A DNA stretch of 64,000 nt from Pseudoscleropodium purum (Eukaryota; Streptophyta; Bryopsida; Hypnales; Brachytheciaceae). Each line of letters begins with the position of its first letter. Positions within the stretch are counted from its first letter, which is position 1. Both the position numbers and the translations under genes were made by a program. Below the pieces are notes generated by a model that saw only the letters and a program-made list of their open reading frames with translations, had not been told where the DNA came from and searched no databases. Positions 1 through 10,130 of this stretch are shown here, piece after piece. The DNA is taken from positions 4,838,501 through 4,902,500 of the forward strand of contig OZ017802.1 in the NCBI GenBank assembly GCA_963969395.1, given 5' to 3'.

Positions 1-194
1 CTCCTCCGTCCAACTGAGTGAAGTGAATTCACGGCAAACTTACAGAAGGCAACCAACGTACTGGCTCCATTTCTCTCCAAACCGGCACAAGTAACAAACT
101 AACAACCGACGCGCCTGGTAGCAATGCGGTACATTACCAGTATTGTAATGTAAGTTAGGAATCAAATTAAAACCCCATGAACTGAAATCTCGAA

Positions 195-1215
195 ACCAAC
201 CTTACAATGCCTGCCAATACAAATTTTGATTCTCTGTTAGTATTGTCGTACCTGACAGATAGACCCAATCTCCGTTCTCCACTGATTCAACTTCCCTACC
301 TTAACTGAATAAGCTAGGTTGGGTTTCTGACCTACGATTGTAAGCTTACCTTTAGGCCGAGTGTGGGAGCTTGGTTGACAAAAGATCTGCAAGGATGTGC
401 GAGTGTGGAATGTGCGTAACTTGACTGCAGAGAACTTGTGTAAACGGGCCTGCACTGCCGCACAAGCTGAAAGTTATTATAGATGTAAGTTAGCAAGACC
501 GCGACTCTGGAACCATGTGGTGTTCAATCTCAAAACCAACCTTATTAGGTTAATGAGGATCGACATCATCAGGTCCGCCAATACAAATTTTGATTCTCTG
601 TTAGCATTGTCGTACCTGACAGGCAGTCAGACCCAATCTCCGTTCTGCACTGATTCAACTTCCCTACCTTAATAAGGTTGCGTTTCTGACCTACGATTGT
701 AAGCTTACCTTTAAGCCGAGTGTGGGAAGCTTGGTTGACAGTAGTTCTGTAAGGATGTGCGAGTGTGGAATGTGCTGCATAGAGAACTTGTGTAAACTGG
801 CCTGCCACACAAGCTAGCTAGAAGTTAGCAAGCCACATCGTTTCTGAAACCATGTGGGGTTCAATCTCCAAATCCAACCTTAAGTTCAGTTAAAGAGGGT
901 CGTCATCGATCAGGCCCGCCAATACAAATTTTTGAGTCTCTCAGGTTAGTATTGTCGTACCTGACAGACAAACAAACACTATCTCCTTTCTCCACTGATT
1001 CCACTTCCCCTAAATAAAGTTGCATTTCTGACCTACGATTGTAAGCTTACCTTACCTATACAGTAGGTCGAGTGTGGGAGCTTGGTTGACAAAGGAGTTC
1101 TGCAAGGATGTGCGAGTGTGGAATGTGCGCACTGCAGAGAACTTGTGTAAACGGGCCTGCCACACAAGGTATTAACTAAGTTAGCAAGACAGCGTTTCTG
1201 GAACCATGTGGTGTT
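195..1215. repeat. Three tandem units of about 350 bp
   Basis: Three diverged direct copies lie head to tail. The anchor TTGGTTGACA begins at 371, 731 and (as TTGGTTGAC) 1082, and the anchor CCTACGATTGTAAGCTTACC recurs in each unit with small changes. Other shared blocks are AATACAAATTTTGA, GTCGTACCTGACAG, GGATGTGCGAGTGTGGAATG and AACTTGTGTAAACGGGCC. Spacing is about 340-360 bp because of small indels. A fragment of an earlier copy may be present at about 140-195. The units are GC-richer than the following DNA. No coding potential is recognised, and short open frames within them are not conserved between copies. The array could be a local satellite or the remnant of a repetitive upstream region. 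Confidence 0.85.
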
Positions 1216-1370
1216 TAGCGCAGTGGAACGCCGGGCTGGCCTCCGTGGGAATCTGATCCTTTTTCGTCCTGTGGGAATCGTTTGCTTACTGCAAAAAAAC
1301 AAAACTGAAGAGCACTGGTTGAACTATTGTGCAGGGTGCTCTAAATGCAACCTGGCTTTAAAAGCAACCT

Positions 1371-1680
1371 GTAACACAGAGGTCTCTTTTGCTTTCCTCA
1401 ATGTACCAGAAGTGTACATTTCACAAGGGGGGGCGCTTTTAGACACCACTACTTTTCAACTTCAAAAATTCATAACTAATTCCAAGAAGTCCAAAAAATA
1501 TGAAACCATTTGAATTAGATGCCAGTTCCATTTTTCTTCCTATGAAAATTTACTGAAAATTGTTTCAAGAGTTTAGCTTCCCCCAAATGCAATCAACTCT
1601 TACAAGGTTGCTTTAAGAGCACCCTACCTTACACGTTGATTTTACTTTGAAAGATTATTTGTCATCCATTTGACAATTAA
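1371..1680 (+). repeat. Dispersed repeat, copy 1 (partner near 59.6 kb)
   Basis: This stretch aligns in the same orientation with 59547-59845. Shared blocks include ACACAGAGGT, TTCAATGTACC (CTCAATGTACC here), TTCATAACTAATTCCA, TCCAAAAAATATGAAAC, AAAATTTACTGAAAA and CCTACCTTA. It is noncoding in all frames. The spacing and diffuse similarity suggest the untranslated part of an old retroelement, but no LTR boundary, primer-binding site or coding domain can be seen, so the class is not assigned. Confidence 0.7.
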
Positions 1681-2874
1681 TGCCCTCAAGAGTTGTGTTA
1701 CAAGGGTAAGTACTAGAGCAAACCCTGTCGTTTTTCATTCAAGAGTTCTAGAGTTGTGTCACTTCTCACTAAAAATGATCTAATGTTAGTAGGTAAGTTG
1801 GACCGACATTTTATTGCTCGAGACTTCTTTCACTCACCTCATGTTTTGTCACTATTTCAAGGAATGAAAAGCAATGGGTTTTGTAGTAGTGAAGCATCTT
1901 CCAAGATGGAATAGACCTCATAAACATCTTTCAAAGCATTGCCAACAATGTGGCAAAACTTCACTACAGTAAAAAAAACGTGGTAGGTATCTATTCACAA
2001 CTTTTTGTACCATAAATCAATCTTAGAAATATTACATGCAATACAATTCCAAAGTGTACAAGTTATGTAGATGAATGAAGAAGAAAAAGGGTTTTTTGGA
2101 AGGAGGGCACTTGTTAATTTAAATCATTCTTTTCAAATTTATTTTTGTCATTTTTAATCATTTTGGATTGTCTTTGCACTTATGCATGTGAAAAATCTTG
2201 GTCTTTGGTATCAATAGGCACACTATCTTATCCATTTGAAAAAATGAGACAACCCATTTCAATTAACCTTGTAATGGACAAGTTGTGGATCTAAAAGGCC
2301 AAATGCATGACTTCATTGCTAATTGTAGAAATAAAGAATTCATCTATTGGTTCAATGATCAGAGTATTTGGATGACTACCTTGGTCGTAGAAGGACCATG
2401 TCTTTCTAGAGTTAACCACACCCTTCTCAAAATAATGAAAAAAATAAATTTCTAAGGCATCTTTAAAGAAGAGTAGGAATATAAATGTTATGATAGTGCA
2501 AATACAAATATGAGTAGGAGTAGAAAGACGAGTAGGAGTATGGAAGTTGAATACATATATTAATAGAGCAAATACATATATGTCCTATATTTTTGGTAGC
2601 ATTAGGATGTCATAAAAACATAAGAGTCTCAAGTTCAGAAAAAATTCTAAAAATTAAATCATTATTATAGCAACCCATTTCAATCACCCCCTTCCAAAAT
2701 AAATGAAAACCCCCAAGGAACACTTCCTCACTATTTTTATCTTCACTTGAAGTAATTACAATAGGTGCTTCTACTTTCAAAAATGGATCACTGTTTTTCT
2801 CCCACCTCCAAAACTTGCTCTATTCACTCCCTACCAATTGGAAGTCTCATAGTAGGCAAAAGTAAAAACATTAG
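1681..2874. other. AT-rich intergenic DNA, nothing recognised
   Basis: No gene, RNA gene or clear repeat boundary is visible. The sequence is AT-rich with a few short duplicated phrases such as GAGTAGGAGTA near 2510-2540. Confidence 0.5.
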
Positions 2875-3160
2875 AAGAATTTTGGGAGGGCGGGAGGGCC
2901 ATTTCAAGCCTAAGTTCCCTGTAGTTCTTCTAAAGTAAAAAAAATGCCAGGCTGTCAAAAAAAATTTGAAAAAAAAAAAAAAAAAAAGAATTTTCTTTTT
3001 TTGAAATGAAAAAATATTTGAAATTTTTTTAACTTCTTTTGTAAAAAAAATATTTAAAAAATTACATGATAGTCGCTATGCCATGTCAAATAGCAGTTGC
3101 CGTTAATTTGGACAGGTTGAGAACCCTTGGGAACTCATAGCCCTCCAAACTAGGTAAAAT
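2875..3160 (+). repeat. Dispersed family S copy with poly-A core
   Basis: The block begins ATTAGAAGAATTTTGGGAGG and continues with GGCCATTTCAAGCCTAAG, TTCCCTGTAG, TTCTTCTAAAG and a long A-rich core (about 2965-3060). It ends with CATGTCAAATAGC and GGGAACTCATAGCCCT. Similar blocks occur at 12315-12494, 19019-19289 (reverse) and 54060-54265. The reverse copy has matching inverted ends, so the family is probably a short nonautonomous inverted-repeat element. Confidence 0.6.
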
Positions 3161-5849
3161 TTGCTTTAATAGAGTATCTATCATTTGTTATACCAACATA
3201 CTATTTGTAGAAAAAAGTAACATTGGGGAAAAATTTATGATGTATTTATAATTGCTTAGAGCATTTTCAATGATTGGACTTTATTTATACACAGCATGAT
3301 ACATGTGGTGCCTTGAGGCCAAATTAATTGAGGCAAATGCAAGTCAACCCCATCCAATGGATCCACCACAATTTTTTTGAGACAAATGAAACTGAGATCA
3401 ACCACAATTGCAACTCTAAAATTGACAAGTTGCACCATCAATACTTTGTCAACAATCCAACATGCCCTTTTTCCTTTTTTTAAGAGATTCTTATTTTTTA
3501 TATGCACACATACATTACTATTGCCATATTATGATGATCACATGGCAGTGAGGACAATAGAGAAGACACAGTACTTGGGCCAACAATGATTTGCAAGTGT
3601 CTTTGAATGGCTTGATCTGCCAAAAAAATTATATTTTATATTAGAGTTGGATCACAAAAAATAGTTGGTTTGGCCAAAAAATTGATGTTATATCACACAA
3701 AAAGAACCTTGATAAAGCTCTTACTATATTTCATAGTAGAATTCTATAGTCAAGCTCAAATATTAATTGCGCACCTTTCATCTAAATTTGTTGATTGTTT
3801 GGGATTTTGGTATACAAACAACACTTCTTTCATGTAACATTTCTATTTTAGCAATATAACATTATAACTAGCAATAAGGGTTGATGAACTGTACTCAATT
3901 TGCAATGATTGTTGTTAAGTGGTAGTTTGGTAATAGTCAAGCTTTGTCTCAACCATGAAAAATAATTACTTTATTTGATAAAAAATATTTCATTTAAAAA
4001 ATTAGTATATTTTAAATTTTCATCATTTGAAAAAGAGATTAAAAATTTTATATTATTAAAAATATCCACTAACCCTTTAAAGACTAGGAGTAGTTCAAAT
4101 TTCCAAAAGTGTGAAGTAAGAAAAAAACTGCAACTTTGATCCCTCCAATGATAATGATATTTGAACAAGAATTGTAAAAGAACCCATATATCATACCTAC
4201 ACAATTGGATCTACCATTGCACTCACCAAGTTTTATCAACGAAATTTAATATTATAAATTGAAATTCCAACTATCAAGTGCTTTCAAATAAAATATTTGA
4301 GATTTTCACAAGTTTTTGCCTTGAGTTAATAATGTTAAGTTTTTAATTACAATATTTGTATTTTTTTTTTAAACTATAAATATGTATTAATAAAATCATA
4401 CAACAAGTAAGTGTTATTAAAATCAATGGACTAGAGTGCACTACTCTAATCTAATTAAACTTCTTCAAATTCAAATTTTTAGTCAATTCAAACATTGGGG
4501 GGACAATGTAAAAGATATATAGGTTGGATTTGGATTATAAATTCATCCATACATTGCAAGTTGCATAAGAAACAAAGCGGAATTTATTAGATTCAATTAA
4601 TTGCAACCTTACAAATTCAAATCATTTTACATTCAAAATTAAAAAGCCTCCTAAAATATTGGAATTTGCTTCTTATACATCTTGGAAATGAAAGAAGAAG
4701 ATTAAACAAAAGAAAGATAAATGGTACATCATTGCCAAGTATATACATTTAGAAAATCAAGATTCAACAAATGCCAAAATCAGAAATATGTTTAGAGATT
4801 ATTTTTTCTCTTCACAATTTTAGGGAAGAATGCATGTCATGCATTCTAATATTTAAGTTTTGAATTGATTTTTTACATGTGTGATATTATTATTACTTCT
4901 AAAAATCTACTTCCAAAAGGAATAACCAAAGGTAGCCTTTGCTACCTATACCAACGAGGCATGGTTAGATAAATTATTGATTAACATATTCTTTATTCAC
5001 AACTCTCTTTAGGTTAGGCTTGATATTATTTTTATTTATTAATTTGATTTAAAAAATCCCTCTTCCTATTTTTATCATTCTTGAATATGAGGCCTTGGAT
5101 CTCTCTTCTTTAACATTAGCATTGAAAAACCTCTCCTAAATTGAAGAATGATTATCTTTGTAGCTTATGTCATGGTTAATATTATAAGACCTTTTACTAG
5201 CAAACTGTCTCCTTATATAAGCCAATTTAAAAACAAAGTCATCAAATTTATTTATTTATTGATGTTTTCATTATGAATATTAAAGAATTCAACATTTCAA
5301 ACTTTTCAAAATCTGCATTCAACTATTCACTAAATGGATGATAAATGTTGTGAAAACTACACTTCATTCAATTAATGTTCACAAAGAAATTTCCAAAGAA
5401 AAATCACATAATATATCAATGGAAAGAAGAAAAAATGTTGAATATGATTTAATTAATGATGTCGATACATTTCAAGAATTTCAATTGTTTATTTAAATTT
5501 TTCAAAAGTTATTTTTCTCTCTTTCTAAGTGAAGTACTTTGCAGGTCAAAGCCCCTTCCGAACTAAATAGGAGTAAGCCTCTCACTGTGTCCAAAATCAT
5601 ACTAGTGATGCATACATTTCAGAACTTGAATGTCCACCACCATAACAATTTTGTCCATGATGAGCTTGCTCCCATTTGTGTCCACAATGGGCTCATTTAC
5701 CTTACGATGAAATTGGACTTTGAAATTAGGAAGAAATCCTGAGGGTGACTACGTGCCCTCATTGGCCTCAAAGATATCCAACAGATATTTGGGTGTTGAT
5801 TACATTGATTACTTGGGAAGCGCAAAAGGAATTCTGTCACGTTCCCAGT
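3161..5849. other. AT-rich intergenic DNA
   Basis: No gene is recognised. At about 5540-5740 a segment containing ACCACCATAACAATTTTG and CCACAATGGGCTCATTTACC resembles parts of 30660-31110 and 35225-35640, so it is a third fragment of that dispersed repeat. The rest is unclassified AT-rich sequence. Confidence 0.45.
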
Positions 5850-6735
5850 CTTGCAGAGAATCCAGATAGACGACGGAAGTCCCCAAACGAACAGAAATCA
5901 TCCATACCCACTTCATTCATTCATCTACCTTCCTCCAACTGCACCGCTACCTCACCGTCCGATGCGGGATGAGCACGAGCCCTGTCCGTCGGATGAGGCG
6001 ACTTCTGAACCATATTCAAAACTAACCAGCATGTGCTCTGCTCCGTAGCAGCCAAAAAACAAAACCGAAGCCAAAACCGAAGCCAGAACCGAAGCCAAGC
6101 CTGCCAGGCCGGCATATGCAGTAGTAGTGAAAGCGATGGTAAGCTTACCTCGTAGCCTGGCTAGTTGTTGCCAAGGAGTGGATCTCGCCATTTGCTGTTA
6201 GGGTTTTCTGGTTTGGGATTTGGCACAATTCGAATTTGACTTCTTTCTCGACTCGTGGTGGTGATTTCATGCATTTCAGGGCTTCGACGGTGGTTGCGCG
6301 AAACGATTTCATTTTTGGTGACTTGCTGCGTAAGTTTTGGTTGCGTTTTTCGTTGTGAGATTGTGTTTTTTTAATTTGTTTCCGGTGCGACGATTTTTTT
6401 AATTTCAGCACGTGTTAGGTTATTTGGTGGTATTTTGAGTTGTTTAGGGATTCTGTTTTTTTGTGTAGTTGTGTATTCCGGATCGTGTGGAAAAGGATGC
6501 GATCGGCGCGGTGATTTTTTCAAGCGTGGTTGCGGATCGGGAGGTTGATGTTACGGTGTAAGTGAGAGAGCGAGGGTATTTTTTATCCGAAGTTTTTTCA
6601 TGAATCGTTATTGAAGTGGTGGAAGGAGGGATGTTCCTGCCTTGGCAGCAGCTGATCTGAGAGGAGAGGAGAGGAGAGGAGAGGAGAATAGGTGAGACCT
6701 AATTTACCGCCAGTTTGAAATTGGTGTTTTGTACG
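5850..6735 (+). promoter_or_regulatory. Upstream / 5' UTR region of the IBR5 homologue
   Basis: This region is clearly GC-richer than the surrounding DNA and lies directly upstream of the IBR5 start codon, so it probably holds the promoter and 5' UTR. A short minisatellite with unit ACCGAAGCCAAA occurs about three times at 6064-6099. A GAGGA pentamer is repeated five times at 6661-6685, only 51 bases before the ATG; purine/pyrimidine tracts of this kind are common in plant 5' UTRs. The palindrome GTAAGCTTAC sits at 6139-6148. No TATA box can be placed with confidence, and the transcription start is unknown. Confidence 0.5.
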
Positions 6736-9046
6736 ATGCGGAAACGGGAGAGAGAGAATCCGTGCTTCGTTTGCGGACATTACCACAAATTTGAAGACGG
6801 GGAGGTTTGTGGTGTGTGTGGCCACCGCCTGCAAGAGGCGACGGAGAAAGGGCCGCAGCAAAGTGCATTCTCCACGGAGATCTTGCCGCACTTCTTGTAT
6901 CTTGGCAGCTACGACAATGCATCGCGGGCGGAGCTTCTGAAGGCGCAAAATATTACTCGAATCCTCAATGTACGTGCCTCAATGTCCATTTCTCCTTCGA
7001 TTGTTTGAAATCAAGCTAAATTGGTTCGCATCTGTGGTTTACTGGTTTCCGGATGATGATCACAGCAGAAAGTTCGGTGGTCTGGAGTTTCGTTTTACCG
7101 AAAGTCCCTGTGCTTGAATTTGCGTATTTGGAAGCTGTGCATGTTCCCAGTCTGAAGGAGTCTAGGAGAAGTCTGTAGGACAGTGAAAGTGTCGCATCTT
7201 TCTGTTGTTGCGGCGTCTGTTGGGATATAATCTTCTTTTCTGCAGTGAATTTTGTTTAAATTAATTTTTTCTATGGTAATTTGCCTCCCTCGTACGTGAG
7301 TAGGATCGTCTTCTTGATATTGATCATAATATCTGGGTCTATCAGAGCCCATCACTTTCTCTTCGGCTTTCATCTATGTAATACCCATAAATTAACATTA
7401 TTAAATATATCTCATGATAGGGCTTGTTGGTGTCTGGGATTTTTCAAAATTTCCTGTGCACTTGTTTTTCAATTGTTTCTTTGGGCTAGGGCATAGCCAA
7501 CGTCTTCATAGACTTATATTACAGGGACGAGTGCTGCTCATGGGACCACCCCCTGAGCAGAGATCTATAAATCTGGGACTGCCGCAGTTCTCTACGCACT
7601 GCTTCTTTCTTGTTATCTTAGGGTTCGTCTGACTTGGAGTCCAACCCTCGGAAACACGTTCACCAGGGCTTTACAATATGTTGAAATTGTCCAACCTGTT
7701 ATTTGCAGACTGTCCCAACGTGCCAGAACCTTTACAAGAATTCGTTTACGTATCACTCGCTCAAGGAGGACAAGACTCTACCATTTACAGAATGCTTAGA
7801 GTTTATTGGTACGCACCAGAACCCTAATTTGGTCCATAGGAACTGCAGAAAGTAGGGCTATGTTCGTGAAAGTTCTTTTTTGGTGCTGTGCGAACTACCA
7901 TGCAATTATCTCACTCTTATGATCTTAACAGAACAAGCCAGAGTGGACAAAGCTCGGGTGTTGGTGCATTGTATGTCAGGTCAAAGCAGGTATGAAGCTC
8001 TTTTATATTTTGTGCTAGTTTTCAATTTATGAAAGACTGAAATTTTTTAGAAGGATCCAAGTGAATACAACCCTCATGTATGTGTATGTGTCGGGGTTCG
8101 GTGTATGTATTAACTGCAGAATGCTTTCCACAGATCTCCTGCTGTAGTTATTGCTTATCTGATGAAACACAAGCAGTGGAGACTACCTCAATCATATCAG
8201 TGGGTAAAAGATCGAAGGCCATCTATAAATCTTACTCAAGGTATGGCTTTGCAACATATCTCTTTTTCTGATTCCCTTCTTTGTTTCGGGTCTGGATCGG
8301 AGTGGAGTTACTTGGCGGTTATTACCTTATACGTTTTGTTTAACCCAATTTTGTTTAATTGAAATTAGATATTCTTAATTGGTATGTGGCCTGCATTTCT
8401 GTTGTACCCTGCACGAGGTATCACATAATCTGGAGTTGATAAAGCCTTCAATCCATTTAGTATCAGGGTACAGAAATGATTAGGATCGTGAAGACTGGCG
8501 TAATTGGTGCTTGTGATCCAGCTAGTTAGGACTTTGAAGCCAGGGACGCTTCCTGCTGGGCCCATTTTAATTGGTGCATGTCATCCACCTAGTTAGGTCT
8601 TGAAATTAGTGTTGCATTCTGCTGCACCAATTTTAGCCATTATTGTTGTTAATGTCATCGTTATAGTTATTGTTATGTGGAACAGCCATAAGTTTCTCAT
8701 AAGAGTAGGAAGTCTGCACAGTGTCAATACTGATCATAGGCTACTGATTTGTTTTGTAGTGGTTGCGCAACAACTGCAGCAATTCGAGAGTGAAGTATTT
8801 GGAAGTAATATGCCGAGCACTCCTATAATCAATACCTCCTCAGGTGGCGCCACCTTTGGGTTTGGATACTCAGCCCCTCCTCCTGAGGCCGTAGTTCCAA
8901 CATTTGCGCTTCCTATGGCCAACTCTCTGAGCCAGGCACCCTTGTTTGGTTCAATTGGAACCCCTGCCATCCCAAATTCTAATTTTGTGTTTGGTGCAGT
9001 CAAACATGAACCAAGAGCAGCAATGGACCACAGCATGGATGGATAG
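6736..9046 (+). CDS. IBR5: IBR5-like dual-specificity protein phosphatase (5 exons)
   Basis: Exons are 6736-6969, 7709-7808, 7932-7989, 8134-8240 and 8760-9046. All four introns (739, 123, 144 and 519 nt) are GT-AG, and the joined frame is 786 nt, 261 residues plus TAG. In the family, IBR5 is a plant dual-specificity (MAPK-phosphatase-like) enzyme that removes phosphate from MAP kinase and acts in auxin and abscisic acid responses. The N-terminus MRKRERENPC is basic, and a zinc-finger-like C10-x2-C13-x11-C25-x2-C28 follows. The phosphatase domain covers about residues 48-170, with FLYLGSYDNASRAELL early on. The active-site loop is HCMSGQSR at 124-131 (Cys125, Arg131), followed by SPAVVIAYLM and WVKDRRPS. 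The C-terminal tail has FG-type motifs (FGFGY, FVFGA) and ends AMDHSMDG. Length and splice joins match my memory of Arabidopsis IBR5 (about 257 residues) without gaps in the catalytic half. The start is the first ATG in frame and matches the family N-terminus. Two residues are unusual: Lys97, where the family usually has the Asp after YHVL, and Gln129 in the P-loop, where Arabidopsis has Lys. Confidence 0.95.
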
Positions 9047-10000
9047 CTCTTGATCCTCTCTTTTTCTTCTTTTCCTGAACCAGCAATACTTCCTATAGAA
9101 TGTACAATTTGAAAAAAATCACTCAGTTGGTTCTATGTCCCTTGTAGACCATGCCACATTAAAATGGAAGGATGCCATATTATGTGGCAAGCCTTGTCTG
9201 CTTTGGAAGCACCAAGGACTAGTATCTGAGTAATGTACCTTTTTCTTTTCCCCTTGTTTTTCAAACTTGAAAGTGGTTTTTGTGAGAAACTTTGGGTGAC
9301 ATTTCAGGTGGTTGAACTCTCTTTTTCTGCTCACTCTTTTTGTGTGCATTAATCAATAGTATGGTGGTGAAATTGGAGAGAGAGATTACTTTAGCATTTT
9401 ACCTTGACTTGTGATTATGTAAGCCAGGTACTTGTGGAGCTGTTGCATGTCCAGGTCAAGGCTTTTATTAATCATGGTGACTGACTGGCTGTGCGTTGTT
9501 GCTGGTGTTTGTTTCCTGATGTGCTGTAACATCTGGATGGCAGCAGCAGCAGCACAGGCATCTTGGCAATGACATGAGAGAAAGGAGACAGAGTCTTTCC
9601 AAAATAACTGAACATAGTATAGCCTAGACTAAGTTACACTGCACTTTTGGCCCCCATGTGCACTCCAACCAAAATGGCTTCATTGCTGGAATGGGTTCAA
9701 AGATGATCTCCAAATCTATCATTTTAGATCTGGGTCTCAGAACGACTGCCTGCAGTGATGACCTAAAGGGAATGGCTTTGTCAGGCGACAATAATGTTGT
9801 GCCCACCGTGCCCATCAACTGATCTGCTTGCAGTCTGGGTTCGGGAATCCCCCTCAGGAATTGAAGACTTCAGTAATCTGCTTCCTGGCCCACTTCCTGG
9901 GTGCAAAAGCCTGCTGCAATCCTCATTATTAGCAGTTGCATGTTCTGTCCTCTACAAGTGCTAACTTAAGTTCCCTTCTTTTTTTGGTTTGAAAGTAACC
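9047..10000 (+). other. Probable 3' UTR and downstream flank of the IBR5 homologue
   Basis: This is noncoding sequence of near-genic base composition after the TAG stop. It includes T-rich stretches and a short CAG run at 9541-9552. No second gene is recognised. The exact transcript end is not visible. Confidence 0.45.
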
Positions 10001-10030
10001 TTTCAATAAATTAGTGCAAATTTATTGAAA
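10001..10030. terminator. Perfect 12-bp hairpin containing AATAAA
   Basis: TTTCAATAAATT (10001-10012) is followed by a 6-base loop and its exact reverse complement (10019-10030). The left arm contains AATAAA at 10005-10010, and by symmetry the minus strand also contains AATAAA. It lies about 955 bases after the IBR5 stop, where the GC-richer island gives way to repeats. It is a plausible polyadenylation region, but plant signals are loose and this is an inference. Confidence 0.3.
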
Positions 10031-10130
10031 ATGTCCGGGAAACGACAAGGAATTGGTCTGGGTTAGGGGTGTTGGGACAGCTAATATGGATTTAGGAGTA
10101 AGGTGACCACTTCTTCACCACTTATATGAG

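Noticed and set aside
1208..1513. 101-codon plus-strand open frame after the 350-bp repeats
   Set aside because: It starts within the third repeat unit, runs into a noncoding dispersed repeat and matches no family I recognise.
3250..3640. Possible MITE beginning GAGCATTTTCAATGATTGG
   Set aside because: The start resembles a common plant MITE terminus, but a convincing inverted partner and target duplication were not found.
5745..6411. Several short overlapping open frames upstream of IBR5
   Set aside because: They lie on both strands of a GC-richer, repeat-containing leader. Their repetitive peptides come from the 12-bp ACCGAAGCCAAA unit, so they look incidental.
6715..6735. Upstream in-frame extension of IBR5 starting at TTG 6715
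   Set aside because: No ATG lies in that extension, and the family N-terminus MRKRERENPC starts exactly at the ATG at 6736.
8600..8759. Open frame running into the last IBR5 exon from upstream
   Set aside because: This is intron 4 sequence. A good acceptor (TTTTGTAG at 8752-8759) and the exact length match at the QQLQ segment support the splice instead.
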